Part shown: positions 30,339-42,376 of the stretch, piece after piece
How positions within the stretch are numbered: the first letter of the stretch is position 1
How the letters are laid out: each line of letters opens with the position of its first letter
Assembly (NCBI GenBank): GCA_012932865.1
Contig: SAXG01000006.1
Location: 1,323,902-1,387,901 of the forward strand
DNA length: 64,000 nucleotides
Reading direction: 5' to 3'
From: Amylostereum areolatum
Taxonomy: Eukaryota > Basidiomycota > Agaricomycetes > Russulales > Stereaceae
Translations under genes and position numbers: made by a program
Notes under the pieces: generated by a model
What the model was told of the DNA's origin: nothing
What the model saw: only the letters and a program-made list of their open reading frames with translations
Databases searched by the model: none

Positions 30339-32485
30339 CTAAAGTTCATTGTGCTTCATGCTTTCATCCACATTCAATGGAAGGCACAGGGCCGGTGTCG
30401 TTGCAGTGAACTGGTACTCACACTTCTCCAATTCTTGCACAGTGAGAAGAGCATTTTCCGTACCACATGTGAGATGCAGCTAGGATAACTGCATCAGCAT
30501 CTTCTCCATGAAGGGAAACATCTCGACATACTTTAAGGTTACGTTGAGGACCATTCCAGCACTTTGTACCAGACTTGTATACCTGGCGACCGTAATATTC
30601 TGGTGTACCGACAGCGGCTGACGGATCCCAGGATGCAAATTTACTATGAAGACCGATGAGAGCAACCGACAAAGAGACGATCGATTGACGAACCCAAGAC
30701 TGAAAGTCGTCCCGCCGCGGTTGGGTTTCTGCCGGGCTTCGTCGAACAAACAAACCTCGTAGGTGTAGCTTACGCAAGATGTCAGTCAGCGCATCGAAAG
30801 ACACTGTGAGTCCACGTACTCCCCGGTATCCTTGGACAGACAAACATGATCAAGCTTCTTCCATTCTCCTTCCGTACCGAACGCCGAGGCATCGAACAGC
30901 CACTCGAGGTCTTGTTTCGCATCGTCAAGTTCTTTCTTGACCTTCATCAAGCCGCGCTCCGACTCGCTCAAGGCTTCCTTAGATTTGGAAGCGTCTGTGG
31001 ACCCAACGAGGACGGTGTTATAACAGACTCTGCTTATAGAGATGAAACTCACCAGATGAGGATGTGCTAGACGGCCCCTTGACGACCCCGAGCGTACGCA
31101 ACCAAGACAGAGCAGCGTCACGCAGGGTTTCGTACTGTGGAATGAGTGCATCGGGTATATATGCAGTCGGGTCATAAACTGCGACCAAGAATGAGTAAAG
31201 AGAAGATGTAGCAACGGCGGGCACGCACTCAGGGATTCTGCAGTTGGGATCCCCACATGATTGTCGTGCTCAAGAAGAAGTGAGACGTAGTCTGTACGCA
31301 AGAGAGGATCGAGCTTAGTGTCAAGCTCGTCCGCCGTCCACATGCCCTCTTCGAGTTCTTCTTCCTCTTCCTCTTCGCTCTCCTCGCTCTTGCCAGATTC
31401 GTCTCGCGAAACGTCGTTGATATGTGGAAGCTTCTCCAGGTATTCCCAGCCACGGACGGCTTCAAGGACGGCCATGTCTTGATAATTGGGGTTGTAGCCT
31501 CGACGAAGAGTGTCCAGAATGTCGCCGAGAGCCTTCTCGCGTTCAAGGTGCTTCTTATGTTCACGTTGAAGAGATTTGAGGGCGTTAGAGTGTGATATGA
31601 GAGAGGTGTAAAGTGCTGGCAGAAAGGCGTGATATGTCCACCATCGACGAGGACATTCGAGGATGCGACGTACGAGATTGCTTCTTGGCCTCGAGAGCTT
31701 CCGCGGAGAGCGCTTCTGTCCTGTCGACAATGTCTATGTACGCGTCAAGGACATCTCCCTTGCATGGATGAGGCGAACGCACCTTTCAAACGGGAAGTCT
31801 CCTCCTCGCGAGCCGCCATATCCTTCTCGAGGTCTGCAATGGTACCCTCAAGACGCTTCTTCTCCTTCTGAGCGAAAGAGATGTAGGACGCCCGAATTTT
31901 GGATCCCTAAGAGACGTCGCCTTGGTCAGATCTCCAGGTAGTACAGGGGTGAGAACCCACCGTTTTGCGTAACTTGTGCTCAGCCTCACGCTTTGTCCGA
32001 TAGGCTTCTCCTACTTCCTTGCACTTATTCGGACAGACGCCTGAGGGTTCGTCTGAACCGTCACAGCACTCGGGCTCTGTGGACAGATCAGAGACATGAG
32101 GCGACCACAGCGAGCGACTTACCGCAAAGGCCATCTCGAACTCGTGTGCCAGAGATGATCGAGCCAATGTGACCCTTATTCGTGCAGTGAAATGTGGTAT
32201 TCGGGCATGCACCCGTGCCTATACGTGCGCCCCCGAGGTCAGCAACATAGAAGAAGTAGCGTACCCGTAAGCACCTGGTTCATCACTACCATCCGGACAG
32301 TCGCAGTAGTCGTCGTTGACAGACGTCCACGAGATATCCTTCGACCCGTCCAGGCATGTCCATCTCTTGCCGTCTGGTACGTAACGACTCAGTAGGGCAG
32401 GAGGGACGCCATGAGTCTGATCGACGACAGAGGAGGCGACAGTAGAAATGAAGAAGGGGAGGATGGAGAGCAGACCGAAGTGCAT
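30339..32485 (-). CDS. GTB1: Glucosidase II beta subunit
   Basis: Regulatory beta subunit of ER glucosidase II, which with the catalytic alpha subunit trims the two inner glucoses of N-glycans and drives the calnexin cycle. The start at 32485 gives a clear signal peptide (MHFGLLSILPFFISTVASS). Two LDL-receptor-A-like Cys repeats follow (WTCLDGSK..DDYCDCPDGSDEPG near 32300, ECCDGSDEPSGVCPNKC near 32070). A long coiled, acidic middle region (SEEEEEEELEEG, about 31330-31380) leads to the C-terminal MRH lectin domain: YEVCLF near 30750, YYGRQVYKSGTKCWNGPQRN near 30580, and the closing EKCEYQF..TPALC near 30400. At least six introns are read through by eye; the stop TAG is at 30339-30341. A KDEL-like end was not seen. 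Divergent from RPS25. Confidence 0.9.
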
Positions 32486-32882
32486 TGGCCAACGCTGGTC
32501 GTGTTCTGGAAAGCTATATTCGATTTCGGCCTCTAACAGCGTGACGTGGTCGCGTCGCAAGTATTGACACGTGTTTACCCCAGTCGGTGAAAAGTTTAAT
32601 AAATGAGAAATATCGCGCGTAGATTTGTGCACGATTGGACTCTTCTAGCGTGTACAAGATGCTACGTACGGGGGTACGGAGGCGAAACTGTAAAGTAGAG
32701 GGTTGCTGAAGCCTGAAGCTTGAAGCCGAACAGCGAAGATTGAAGAGAGTTGAAATGAGCGCCATCGACTCGGACTTCCTGACATAATCAGTTCACATGG
32801 TTCAAACTCCGATCGACGAAGGGACACGAGCGTGCCGTACAGACAACGACCTCACCGACTCATCGACGACAAGGCCAGGAAG
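32486..32882. promoter_or_regulatory. Shared promoter region of GTB1 and RPS25
   Basis: A 397-bp spacer between divergent start codons. A pyrimidine/purine-skewed stretch is visible, but I cannot name a defined box. No independent gene is supported. Confidence 0.4.
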
Positions 32883-33420
32883 ATGGTGAGTGCATTTCTT
32901 GCCTTGATGTCCGTTAGCAGCGTTTCGTACCCTCTGGAGGCTTTGTGTGTCGTCAGGCGCAGTGGAAAAGGGTGGATGGCATCTGAGCCGTTCCGATGGA
33001 CTTGGCCTTCCAGACATCATTTGCTGATGTCCGCGTTTTCCACTAGGCCAAAGCCAAGGCAGCAGCACCAACATCGTCAAGCGGCGGCAAGGCCGCAAAA
33101 AAGAAGAAGTGGTCCAAGGGCAAGGTCAAGGACAAGGCTCAACACGCCGTCACCCTCGACAAGCCCACCTACGATCGCATCCTGAAGGAAGTCCCCACCT
33201 TCCGGTTCATTAGCCAGTCCATCCTTATCGAACGGCTGCGTGTCAGTGGTAGCCTTGCTCGCATCGCTATCCGCCATTTGGAGAAGGAGGGCTCGATCAA
33301 ACGCATCGTGCACCATCACGGGCAGCTCATCTACAGTGCGTCTTTTTGTCCCTCGATAGTCATATCCTCGTCCTGATCCAGCCTCTTCTCTTAGCTCGCT
33401 CTACTACGAGCTCGGATTAA
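32883..33420 (+). CDS. RPS25: 40S ribosomal protein eS25
   Basis: Component of the small ribosomal subunit near the mRNA exit channel, needed for some IRES-driven initiation. The coding part of exon 1 is only the ATG (32883-32885), followed directly by an intron with GTGAGT donor that ends at about 33046. Exon 2 starts [15 protein letters not shown] and continues with the Lys-rich block [13 protein letters not shown], then the conserved winged-helix core ([47 protein letters not shown]). A final intron splits the last Thr codon, and the protein ends TRSTTSSD with stop TAA at 33418-33420. Total length of about 105 residues matches the family. Confidence 0.93.
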
Positions 33421-33834
33421 GCATCCCCCGCTCATGTATTGTTGCCATATGCCTACCACGCACGCCCATGTATTTCCAGACGCTTTCCAAAATATGCAAT
33501 GACGGTCCATCCTTCTGTGTTCTACATCCGAACTATCTTGCGATAAGCTATATCGTACCCCTATGGGAAAGCGCTGGGGGCTAGGAGTTAGGCGTAACAG
33601 CGAGCTTCTTCAGCTTTTGCCTTCCCCTCTTAATCTATATAGCTTGAACGATGGAGCTTCGCGTGCGGAATCAATGAGTGAAACCCGCTCGGTATTTCCT
33701 GGTGTGAGAGGATATTGTTGGTGGTTCAGGGTGATTCTTCCTATGGGGTCGGTTCGTGACGTAACTGAGGCTTCCCTCCAACTTGTTTCGGGGTTGCACG
33801 AGGCGGACACGCACACACTTTCCTCCCAACCATC
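33421..33834. other. Spacer between RPS25 and the FGGY kinase
   Basis: 414 bp between tandem genes, holding the RPS25 3' end and the kinase promoter. A TATA-like TATATAG occurs near 33636. No coding sequence is believed; the ORF that overlaps it is out of frame with the kinase. Confidence 0.4.
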
Positions 33835-36000
33835 ATGCCAGCCCCGACCTACTATATCGGAGTCGACGTCGGTACTGGCTCTGTCCGCGCCGGTCTTGTT
33901 AAAAACGATGGCACCCTCATCGCGTCTTCCACCAAAGACATCACCACCTGGCGCGATCCTCAAGACCACCGCATCTTCGAGCAATCCACCACCGAGATCT
34001 GGACCAACATCGCGTCTGTTGTTCGCAACGTGGTGGCTGAGGGAAAGGTCAGCCCATCCGACGTCAAGGGCATCGGTTTCGATGCGACGTGCTCCACCAC
34101 CGTCTCGGACTTCAACGGAGATCCGGTCACTATCACCAAGGGCGCTGACCTCGGAAAGTCGGGCGAGCGCAACATCTTGCTCTGGGCCGACCACCGTGCG
34201 GAGAAGGAAGCCCAGCTCATCAACGGCACCAAGTCGATCGTACTCAACTATGTCGGCGGTACTATGAGCGTACGTACCCCCTCCGCTGTGACCATTCTCC
34301 GCGATGGTGGACGATAATCGCATCATCTGCCCTTGTTCTCCGTGATAAAAGCGTCTAACAAGACGCTCTGTCTAGCTCGAGATGGAAGTGCCCAAAATTC
34401 TCTGGCTCAAACGGCACATGTCTCCCGAGCTCTTTGCCCGATGCCAATTCTTCGATCTCCCCGACTTCCTCACTTATCGCGCGACAGCAGTCACCACGCG
34501 CTCCGCGTGTTCGGTTACCTGCAAGGAATCATACGTCCCGGACAAGGGCTGGCAAGCAGACTTCTTCACCACCATCGGTCTCCCCGAGATTCCACAGAAC
34601 GGATTCAAACAAATGGGCGCCGTCGATGGCGACCTCCTCACTGCTGGCGTCCCCGTCGGCAAGGGTCTCTCCAAGAAAGCGGCCGAAGAACTCGGTCTTC
34701 TGGAAGGCACGCCCGTCGGCAGCGGTGTCATCGACGCGTGGGTGGTTCCTTCTTCGTGCGCTGCAGAGCACTTACGCCTCGAAGCTACGCAGGATGGGTC
34801 GGCACGATCGCCGCTCGTCATGAAGACGGCAATCAACTTTCCAAACCCGTCGCTTTTGAGGACTCGGGTCACCGTCTCGCTGCCATCGCTGGTACCAGTA
34901 CTTGCCATATCGTGCAGGTAATGTCGACGCTTCACGACGATGAACGCCTTGTATAACCTGCCGCAGAGTCGCGAGGGCGTGTTTGTTCCCGGAGTTTGGG
35001 GTCCATACAAGGTTCGTCCTGTGCGCAATCAGCATCCGTGACAGCTCTACTTATCTTCCACATAGGACCCCGTTTTCCCCGGCTGGTGGATGAACGAGGG
35101 AGGTCAATCGTCGACGGGTCAGGCAAGTCTTGAAGCACTGTCACATCGATACGCCAACTAACACACTCACCAGCTCATCGATTTCATCATCACCACACAC
35201 GCCGCATACCCCGAACTCCAGAAAGTCGCCAAAGAGCGCAACGCCAACATCCATCAAGGTGACATATACCCCTCCTATCGCCACTAGCAGGCTAAACACC
35301 CTTACGCAGTGCTTCGGGACACTCTCGAGGAGATCAAGAAAGAAGAAGGTGCCGCCTCCTGGACAGAAATGCTCAAGGACATGCACTTCTACCCCGACTT
35401 GCACGGCAACCGTTCCCCCATCGCCGACTCTCAGATGCGCGGCGCCTTCATGGGTCTCACCCTCGTACGTCGCGTCCCCCCCCCCCCCCTTCCGAAACGC
35501 TAATCTTTAACCCAATACGATCGCACCAGAGCGCCGGCCTACACGACCTCGCGCGCAAATACGCTCTCACCCTCGAAGCGATCGCCTTGCAAACCCGACA
35601 CATCGTCGACTCGCTCAACAACGCCGGCCACGCGATCACCTCGATCTACATGTCCGGCAGCCAGGCGCAGAACAGCGCGCTCATGCAATGGTTCGCGGAC
35701 GCCTGCCGCATGCCCGTCGTTCTCCCCCACTCCTTCTCCGCGGCCGTCGTCATGGGCTCCGCCATGCTCGGTCGGTTCGCTGCCGAATACGAAGCCAACG
35801 GTGGAAAGAGCATGGACGAGGTCAAGCACGCGAAGACGCTCTGGACGATGATGGAAGAGATGACGCCGCACGCGACCATCGTGAGGCCTGCCGCTTCGCC
35901 CAAGGAGCAGAAGCTGCTCGAGGCCAAGTACAAGATCTTCCTCGAGACAATCGATATCCAGCGGCGCTGGAGGAAGGAGATGGAAGAGGCTTCCAAGTGA
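33835..36000 (+). CDS. FGGY-family carbohydrate kinase (YDR109C/FGGY type)
   Basis: ATP-dependent sugar kinase of the FGGY family, closest in motifs to the eukaryotic FGGY/YDR109C group (D-ribulose-type substrates). Starts MPAPTYYIGVDVGTGSVRAGL at 33835, with the phosphate-1 loop GVDVGTGS. Exon 1 ends 34269; exon 2 starts 34376 (LEMEVPKILWL). Later exons carry LAAIAGTSTCH (phosphate-2 region), PGWWMNEGGQS, and the C-terminal adenosine/FGGY signature region IYMSGSQAQNSALMQWFADACRMPV split across the domain near 35646-35720. The stop is at 35998-36000. Seven introns are inferred; the one at 35123-35173 is GC-AG (CAG|GCAAGT ... CAG) rather than GT-AG. About 590 residues, usual for this group. 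The natural substrate cannot be read from sequence. Confidence 0.88.
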
Positions 36001-36237
36001 CCACAACGAACGTAGAACGGCCATGGACCTTACACATACATAGATAGAAATGCTTTTGTGATGTAAATGCAACGAATTCAAGCCACGCTTGCGGATGAAC
36101 TGATGGCATGTAGTGCATGGTGCATGGTGCGAAGGCATATGAAGTTTCTTGCGTCGTGCATACAACATTTTGTGGGTCGAGGAAGCAGTAGAGCGTAAAG
36201 AGGGCATGATAGTAATACGTATGAACAAAAACGAGCT

Positions 36238-37259
36238 CTACGCGTCCTTGACCTTGACCGAACCACGCAGGAGACCAGTCTAAACGCAACCGTTAGAATC
36301 TCACGCAATCCAGACCGAGGGAAAAAACAACGTACCCGACGAGCGGCGATGAGACCGACTTTCTGACCGGGGACGGCAGAGCGCGCGATGGTCGACGCCT
36401 TACCGATATGCTGGTGGTTACCACCACCATGAGGATGGTCGACGGGGTTCATAGCCACACCACGAGTACGGGGCCAGCTACAGCCAACAGTCAGAAACGT
36501 AGCCTCGATATATAAAAAGCGGAACGGAAACGTACTTGTAACGCTTGGCCTTGTACTTGTGGTACGCACGACCGGCCTTAAGCAAAGGCTTGTCGATACG
36601 GCCACCACCAGCGACGATCCCGATCGTCGCACGCGCGCTCCCGCTGACGGTCTTCTTCGAGCCGGAGGGCAGACGAATGCGCGTCTTGTTCTCCTCGGGC
36701 GAGTGTCCGATGATGGTGGCGTAGTTGCCGGAAGTGCGGGCGAGCGCACCGCGGTCGCCGACCTTCTCCTCGACGTTGCAGACGATGGTACCCTCGGGGC
36801 ACTGACCGACGGGAAGAACGTTGCCGACGCTAAGAGCAGCCTTCTTTCCTGCGTAGATGAAGGCGCCCGTGTGGAGGCCCTCGGTGGCGATGAAAGTCTC
36901 CTGGCGGAGCTTGTAGCGGTAGGGGTCACGGAAAACGACGCGGGCGAGGGGAGCACCACTGAAAAAACGCTTCAGTCCAAGCCTATCTCCCGCTTAAGGA
37001 AAAGGGCACGCACCGACCAGCGTCGTGGATGATGTCCTTCACAATCCCGCGAACGTAACCATTGCGCTCGGCAAAGTCGAGAGCGCGGAACTGGGCCGGG
37101 TTCTTGTTGTGGTGGGTGTGCGCCTTGAACTGTGAACAGAGAAAGAAAAACGCGCGATCTCGGTCAGTATCGCGCACATCGGCGCATCCCCACCGGGAGA
37201 ACGAACGAAGAACGTACGATGGCGTGAGAGCGCCTCTGTGCCCGAATGACCCTTCCCAT
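36238..37259 (-). CDS. RPL2: 60S ribosomal protein uL2 (L2/L8)
   Basis: Core large-subunit protein at the peptidyl-transferase region. Starts [10 protein letters not shown] at 37259, with a first short exon followed by an intron. The middle exon encodes [15 protein letters not shown] and [16 protein letters not shown], the next [16 protein letters not shown], then [23 protein letters not shown]. The final exons contain the universally conserved [13 protein letters not shown] loop (near 36430), whose His sits by the peptidyl-transferase centre, and end GSVKVKDA with stop at 36238. Four introns are read by eye. Length (about 255 residues) is normal. Convergent with the FGGY kinase (237-bp gap). 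Confidence 0.95.
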
Positions 37260-38147
37260 TGTTTAGTCTGCGAAAGCAAGCGATGAGCCCGTCGTCCAGG
37301 ATCACTGCATACCGCCCCGAGCCCCCGCGACCGTCATCCAGAACTTCTGTGTCCATCCATCCTCCAAACGCATTCCTCCGACCTCTAGCTTTCTCCTAGC
37401 CGTTCCAATGGGCCCTCCGACGCATCCGCGGTCTGTGAAGCAGCATAACGACGGGAAATTACTCACCGAGAGACGTTTTGTGGCTTGGTTGACGGCTGGC
37501 GTAGCGTATATCGACGCAGGTCCCCCAAGTCAAGACCAAATAAGACCAAATCAGTACTGTCACGTGACCTCATTCAAAGCTCCTCGAAGAGTCGAATCTC
37601 GATCTGAAGTACAGCTCAGGAAGGATCCTGGATGGATTGTGGATGGGTGCAAGGATGGGTGCAAGGATGGGTGGTAAAACGAACCTAGATGATCTCTACG
37701 ATATACAAGCGCGACAGTCGCATACGCCGGACCAATACCTCACTACCAGTCCGCATTTTATATTCTCAGCCAGAGCTATGTAAATACGCGCTAGCAGGTG
37801 CGTCCCCTGTCGAGTCGGTAACATAAGTATACCATTAAAATCACACCAAAAGACACAATGCGACGCAAGGTCTACATACACAGTACAGACAAGCACAAAC
37901 AGATATCCAACAGCAAGCAACAAGCAAACGCGACAACGGCAAGGACGAGACTCGAGATCTGAGAGAGACGGAGGAGAGAGTATAGAGATAGTACTCGAGG
38001 AAAGGGAGAAAGAAAGGAAGAAAGAAAGGAAGAAAGAAAGGAAGAAAGAAAAAAGCAGCAGCCCGACAGATACTGAGATAGTAAGCACACCCTTCCACCC
38101 GCCTCGCCAACTAGAAAAGATAATTCGACCCGGGCCCCCAAAACGCG
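37260..38147. other. Spacer upstream of RPL2, with a GAAA-rich repeat
   Basis: 888 bp that should hold the RPL2 promoter and the 3' end of the SS18-like gene. A purine repeat built on GGAAGAAAGAAA lies at about 38003-38055, and GGATGGGTGCAA is repeated near 37630-37672. No supported gene; ORFs across the purine repeat are low-complexity Phe/Leu runs on the other strand. Confidence 0.5.
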
Positions 38148-39320
38148 CTACGACCAGTTAAAAAAGTCGCCAAACTCGATCCCGTCCACAGGCGACCCCT
38201 GCGCCAACCCGCCCCCTCCCGCCCCACCCGGCGTCCCCGCATTGTCCATCCCGAACGACGGGTCAAACGAGAAGTTGCCCACCCCTCCCCCTCCCTGCCA
38301 GCTCTGCATAACACCACCACCACCACCCCCGCCAGCCCCACCACTCGGCGAAGGCGCAGCCGCCGCCGCCGCCGCCGTCACCCCTGCTCCAGGGAACGAG
38401 TGGCCGTGCGCGCTCCCAGGCGGAGAAACGCCGAACGAGCCGCCCCCGCCCCCGCCGCCCATCTGCATACCCTGCGATTCCTGCTGCCACCCCGCCCCCG
38501 CCCCGGCGCCCCCTCCCGCCATCATCTGCTGGGGATTGATGAACCCACCCCCGCCCTGTTGCGGAGGCGAGCGCGGACCCAGCCCTTGCGCGGCCTGCAT
38601 CGCCATCGCGCGGAAGTCGTTCTGCTGGCCGACTCTGGGCGTCATTGGCGAGGGCGCCGAGTCGGAAGGGGAGTGCGTGTTGCGACCGATGCTCGGCATG
38701 CCGACGCCCTGCATGCCGCCATAGCCCACGTTTCCGCCACCGCCGATGTCGCCAACAGGTGGTCCCGCATGCATAGGCGATCCAGAGTGCTGCTGGTGTT
38801 GCTGTTGTTGCTGTTGCTGGTGTTGCTGTTGCTGCTGGTGTTGCTGCTGCTGGATCCGCTGCTGCTGTTGATGAGCAAGAATTTGCTGAGGATTAATAGC
38901 CCCGTTGAACGCCTGCGGGTTCATCCCCTGACCCGGATTTGACCCGCCCGCGTTTCCCATCCCATTCCGCATCTGCAGCTGCTGTTGCTGCATGATCAAG
39001 ATCTGCTGCCGTTGGGCGGGGGTGAGGTGGGCCATGTTCTGCGGGGTCATCATGGGGTTGCCGATCCGAGGGTCCATCTCGCCCCGCATGCCTCCTGGAA
39101 GACCGTTGTTGGGGCCGCCATGACCGCCGGCGCCGCCAAACGAGAGATTCGATGTCGGTGAATGCGTCGAGCCGGACATTTGGGGACCGATGGGCGACTT
39201 CTGGGTCATCCCACCAGCATTTCCGCCGCCCATGTTAGCGAGCTGAGCGGCAGACATCCCGCCGGCCATTGCTCCATGTGCGCCCGGCATGCCCCCGTTC
39301 TGCTGCATGGTGTGTCGTCC

Positions 39321-39351
<31 letters not shown>

Positions 39352-41374
39352 TGCTGCTGCATCATCAGCTTGTTCTGCATGCCCTTTTGCTAAATAACGG
39401 TCAGCGCGCGCCACCCAAAAAACGACGAGTCACACGTACATGAACCTGGTTCATCAAGGAAAGCTGCTGAGCGAGCGGCATGGACATGAAGTTGGGAACC
39501 TGTTGCTGCATTACCCGCAAGAAGGTGTGGTTCGGATCGCTGAGTATCTGAAGGAACTGCATGCCAACGCTCCCATACTGTTGAAGCAACGCAGCGACTT
39601 GATTTTGATCCTGGAGTCCACCACCACGGGCGTCCCCGCCCCCAATGTTGCCCCCGGCCATGGCTCCAACGTTGCTCATGCCTTGCATGCCGCCACTGAG
39701 CATCTGTCCGGGTAGCATCTGTGTCGGCGACATTTGTCGTCCCGCCTGCTGAGCCTGGACCATCTGGGCTTGCTGCAACTGCTGCTGTTGGTGTTGTTGT
39801 TGCTGCTGCTGCTGTATAGCCTGTTGACGCATCTGGATCTGCCGAGCGCGATGAAGCTGAGAGTCGGGGGTGCCGGCGTTGAATTGAGGATTGAATTGTT
39901 GCGATTGAACGGGCGGACTGTGTTGCATCTGGGGTGTCGCGGAAACGGGGAAACCAGGCTTGGGAAAAGTGGGAGGAAGAGCAGGGTTGAGAGGGGTACC
40001 GGGAGGGTGCATGGACCCCTTGCGTTCGCCGGTATCACGACGCTTGTTCATAGGGTCAAACATGTCTTCCGAGCGGTCGCGCTTGAGAGACATGTTCGAA
40101 GGGACTGGAGTGCCGGATTGAGGTATAGGAGGGGCGGACGCTTGCTGGTGGGCCTGTGCACGGGCGACGTCTTTTGCGAAAATGTGCGGCATTTCGGAGT
40201 AAAGTTCCTGTATGCGCGGAAATGAAGGGTGGTCGATGAACGGCGGACAAGTGAGGATGGGGGGCGGGATCGGCACCCGGGTCATCTACGCGAGATGCAA
40301 CGAGGTGAGCACGAACAAGAACCGTCATCGATTTGAACGCACGCGTACCGCAGCTCGATTATCGGCGAGGGCTGCACACCAATGGATATTTCCTTGCAGT
40401 CGCGCGGCATACCTGTACGGGAGGGGGAGTGAGTTAGCGCGGAGCCGAATGGACGAAACCCGACCTACTCTTGTAATCGAGGGTCGGTCGAGGGGGAAGC
40501 ACCCGATGCTTGCATTTCCAGACAGACGCTGGGGGCGGGCGATTAGAAGACGACGAAAGGGAAGAAAAGGATGGATCGCGCACGTGAAGAGCTCCGAGTT
40601 CAGATCCAAAATGGTGATGACCTTGGGGTTTTTCCCGGCGGGTGGCGCATGGGACGAGGACAGCGAGCGCTGGTGGTGGGACATTAATGACCTGGAAAAG
40701 TCGGGAGCGGAGGTGTGGGGCATGGGCTGGGGATGGGGATGGCGTGAGGAAGAGGCGGAAGAGGGGTGGCGGGGTTGTTCGGGTTGTTTTTTGTTGACTC
40801 CGTTGAGGCGGGGGGCGGATTTGGCAGCGTTGGCGGCCTTTGTCCTCGCGCGGGTGGAGGGGCCCTCGCCCTTGTCGACCTCCTGTGTTTTCTTTTTCGG
40901 CTCCTCCTTGGGCTCCTCCGGCTCGTCCTCGTCATCTTCGTCCTCGTCCTCGTCGTCGGGGGCGGGAGACAGCTCACTCAGGGGGGAGGGTGCGCCGGTG
41001 TCGACGTCTTCGGTGGTGCTGGCGGGGGCGGAGGGGTTTGTGCCCTTGTCGGTGGAGGAGTCCTTCCTAGGCGCGTCTCCGGAAGGGGAAGTGTCGGGGT
41101 CGCGGTCGGGACGAGGGGGGCTGCTCTCGGGAGCGGGGGTGAGGGAGGAGTGGCGGTGAGTGGGAGAGGAGGGCGCGTCGTTGGACGCGCCGCCTTGAGT
41201 GGGCGGGTTCACGTGAGAGGATATGGTGGCTGGAGGAAGGGCGGGGGAGGTGTGGTTCGAGCGAGAGGCATCCCTTTGGAGGGAGGACCAGAACTGATCC
41301 GGATGGGAAGAATGGAGGAGGGCGGAGGAAGCGTTCGAAGACGGAATGTGCGGATTGCGATCGAGGCCAATCAT
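38148..41374 (-). CDS. SS18-like (SSXT domain) Q/G/M-rich nuclear protein
   Basis: Starts MIGLDRNPHIP at 41374; stop TAG at 38148-38150. The N-terminal ~240 residues are disordered, Ser/Pro-rich and then acidic. Next comes a short helical domain spread over three exons (about 40630-40355): ITILDLNSELF, then CLEMQASG, then YAARLQGNIHWCAALADN. This matches the SSXT pattern of SS18 (LLDEN..LI..I...Q..G....YQ..LQ.NL.YLA.IAD). The rest is Gln-, Met-, Gly- and Pro-rich, with poly-Gln runs near 39321-39360, 38790-38870 and 39780-39830, again as in SS18. SS18 is a SWI/SNF (BAF) subunit acting as a co-activator, so a similar chromatin role is inferred. Intron borders around the SSXT exons are by eye. 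Confidence 0.7.
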
Positions 41375-42376
41375 GAATCCCGTCGGGAATGCCGAGATAA
41401 CGAGGACGAAATCGGTGACGGGCTCAGAACGCTTGCGGTCAAGTCAACGGTTGCGAGCCGTGGTATCCCGTGCGCCGTTCCCAGGGCGGTGATCGGTTGG
41501 ATGCGGTGGCTGGCGGCGGGAGCAAGGGCGGAGGAGCGTCGACAAAAACGGCTGAGGGATGCGGCCGCTGGTGTGGAAGAGCGTTTGGGGGGCGAGGACG
41601 ACGTGGAGGGCGAGAGGAGGCGGAGGAGAGTTGGACGAGGAGAACGAGGAGGACAACGTCGGCAAAAGATGGCGCGCCTGCCGCACCGTGGGACTTTATT
41701 TCCCCTTTGCGCACCTCTCCCGCCGCACCTCTCCGTCGCCGGCGGGGCCTTGACTCTTGAGAGGGCTCGCTCTCGCTCTGCGCGTACTTATCCTCGAGGA
41801 AACGAGCGGCGAGCACGAGGGCGGGATGTGCGGGGGCGGGGAAGGATGCGGGGTAATCCTTTAATACAAAGAGAGACGCGGTGGAGCGCTGCGTCACGTC
41901 ACGACACAAACCGCGAGACAAGTGAGCTTTCTGATTGGTTGTGGGACAACAGCCACGTCATCGTAACGCGACGCGTGACAAGTCGCGTTGACAAATGCAC
42001 GTGGCTGCTTGCGTCATCCTAGGCTTGCGCGTCGGCCGGGTCGCCGCGTCGCTCTTCGTCTTGACCTCCACCACGTACTTGGCCACCGTCATACCTTCCC
42101 ACTCTCTATGGCACCTCTACGCACCGCCGTTAGCGTCAAAGTAGCCTCCATGGCACAGCCCTACTTATACCTTTTACTTTGTATATCAGAAAACAAATTC
42201 AAATCAATTTTCCTCCAAAGCAATGTTTGTGCAGCAACATGGACGTGTTTTGTCGCTTCGGTCACGATGACCGCGTCGCTCCCACCCCCCCTGATTGGAT
42301 TTATTTATATATCTAGAGATTTTTCGGGAAATTTCCTCGGTGCTCGGATGAGGCGTGGTGGTCCCGAGCTCGAGTG
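41375..42376. other. Spacer upstream of the SS18-like gene
   Basis: About 1 kb without a supported gene. ORFs on both strands (for example the long plus-strand ORF crossing 40766-42022) have the skew of antisense shadows over GC-rich disordered coding sequence. CACGTG-like and CACGTCA motifs occur near 41950-42005, but nothing specific can be claimed. Confidence 0.4.

Noticed and set aside
40766..42022. 418-codon plus-strand ORF
   Set aside because: It lies antisense to the SS18-like gene and its spacer, has Gly/Arg-rich antisense composition, no motif and no plausible introns.
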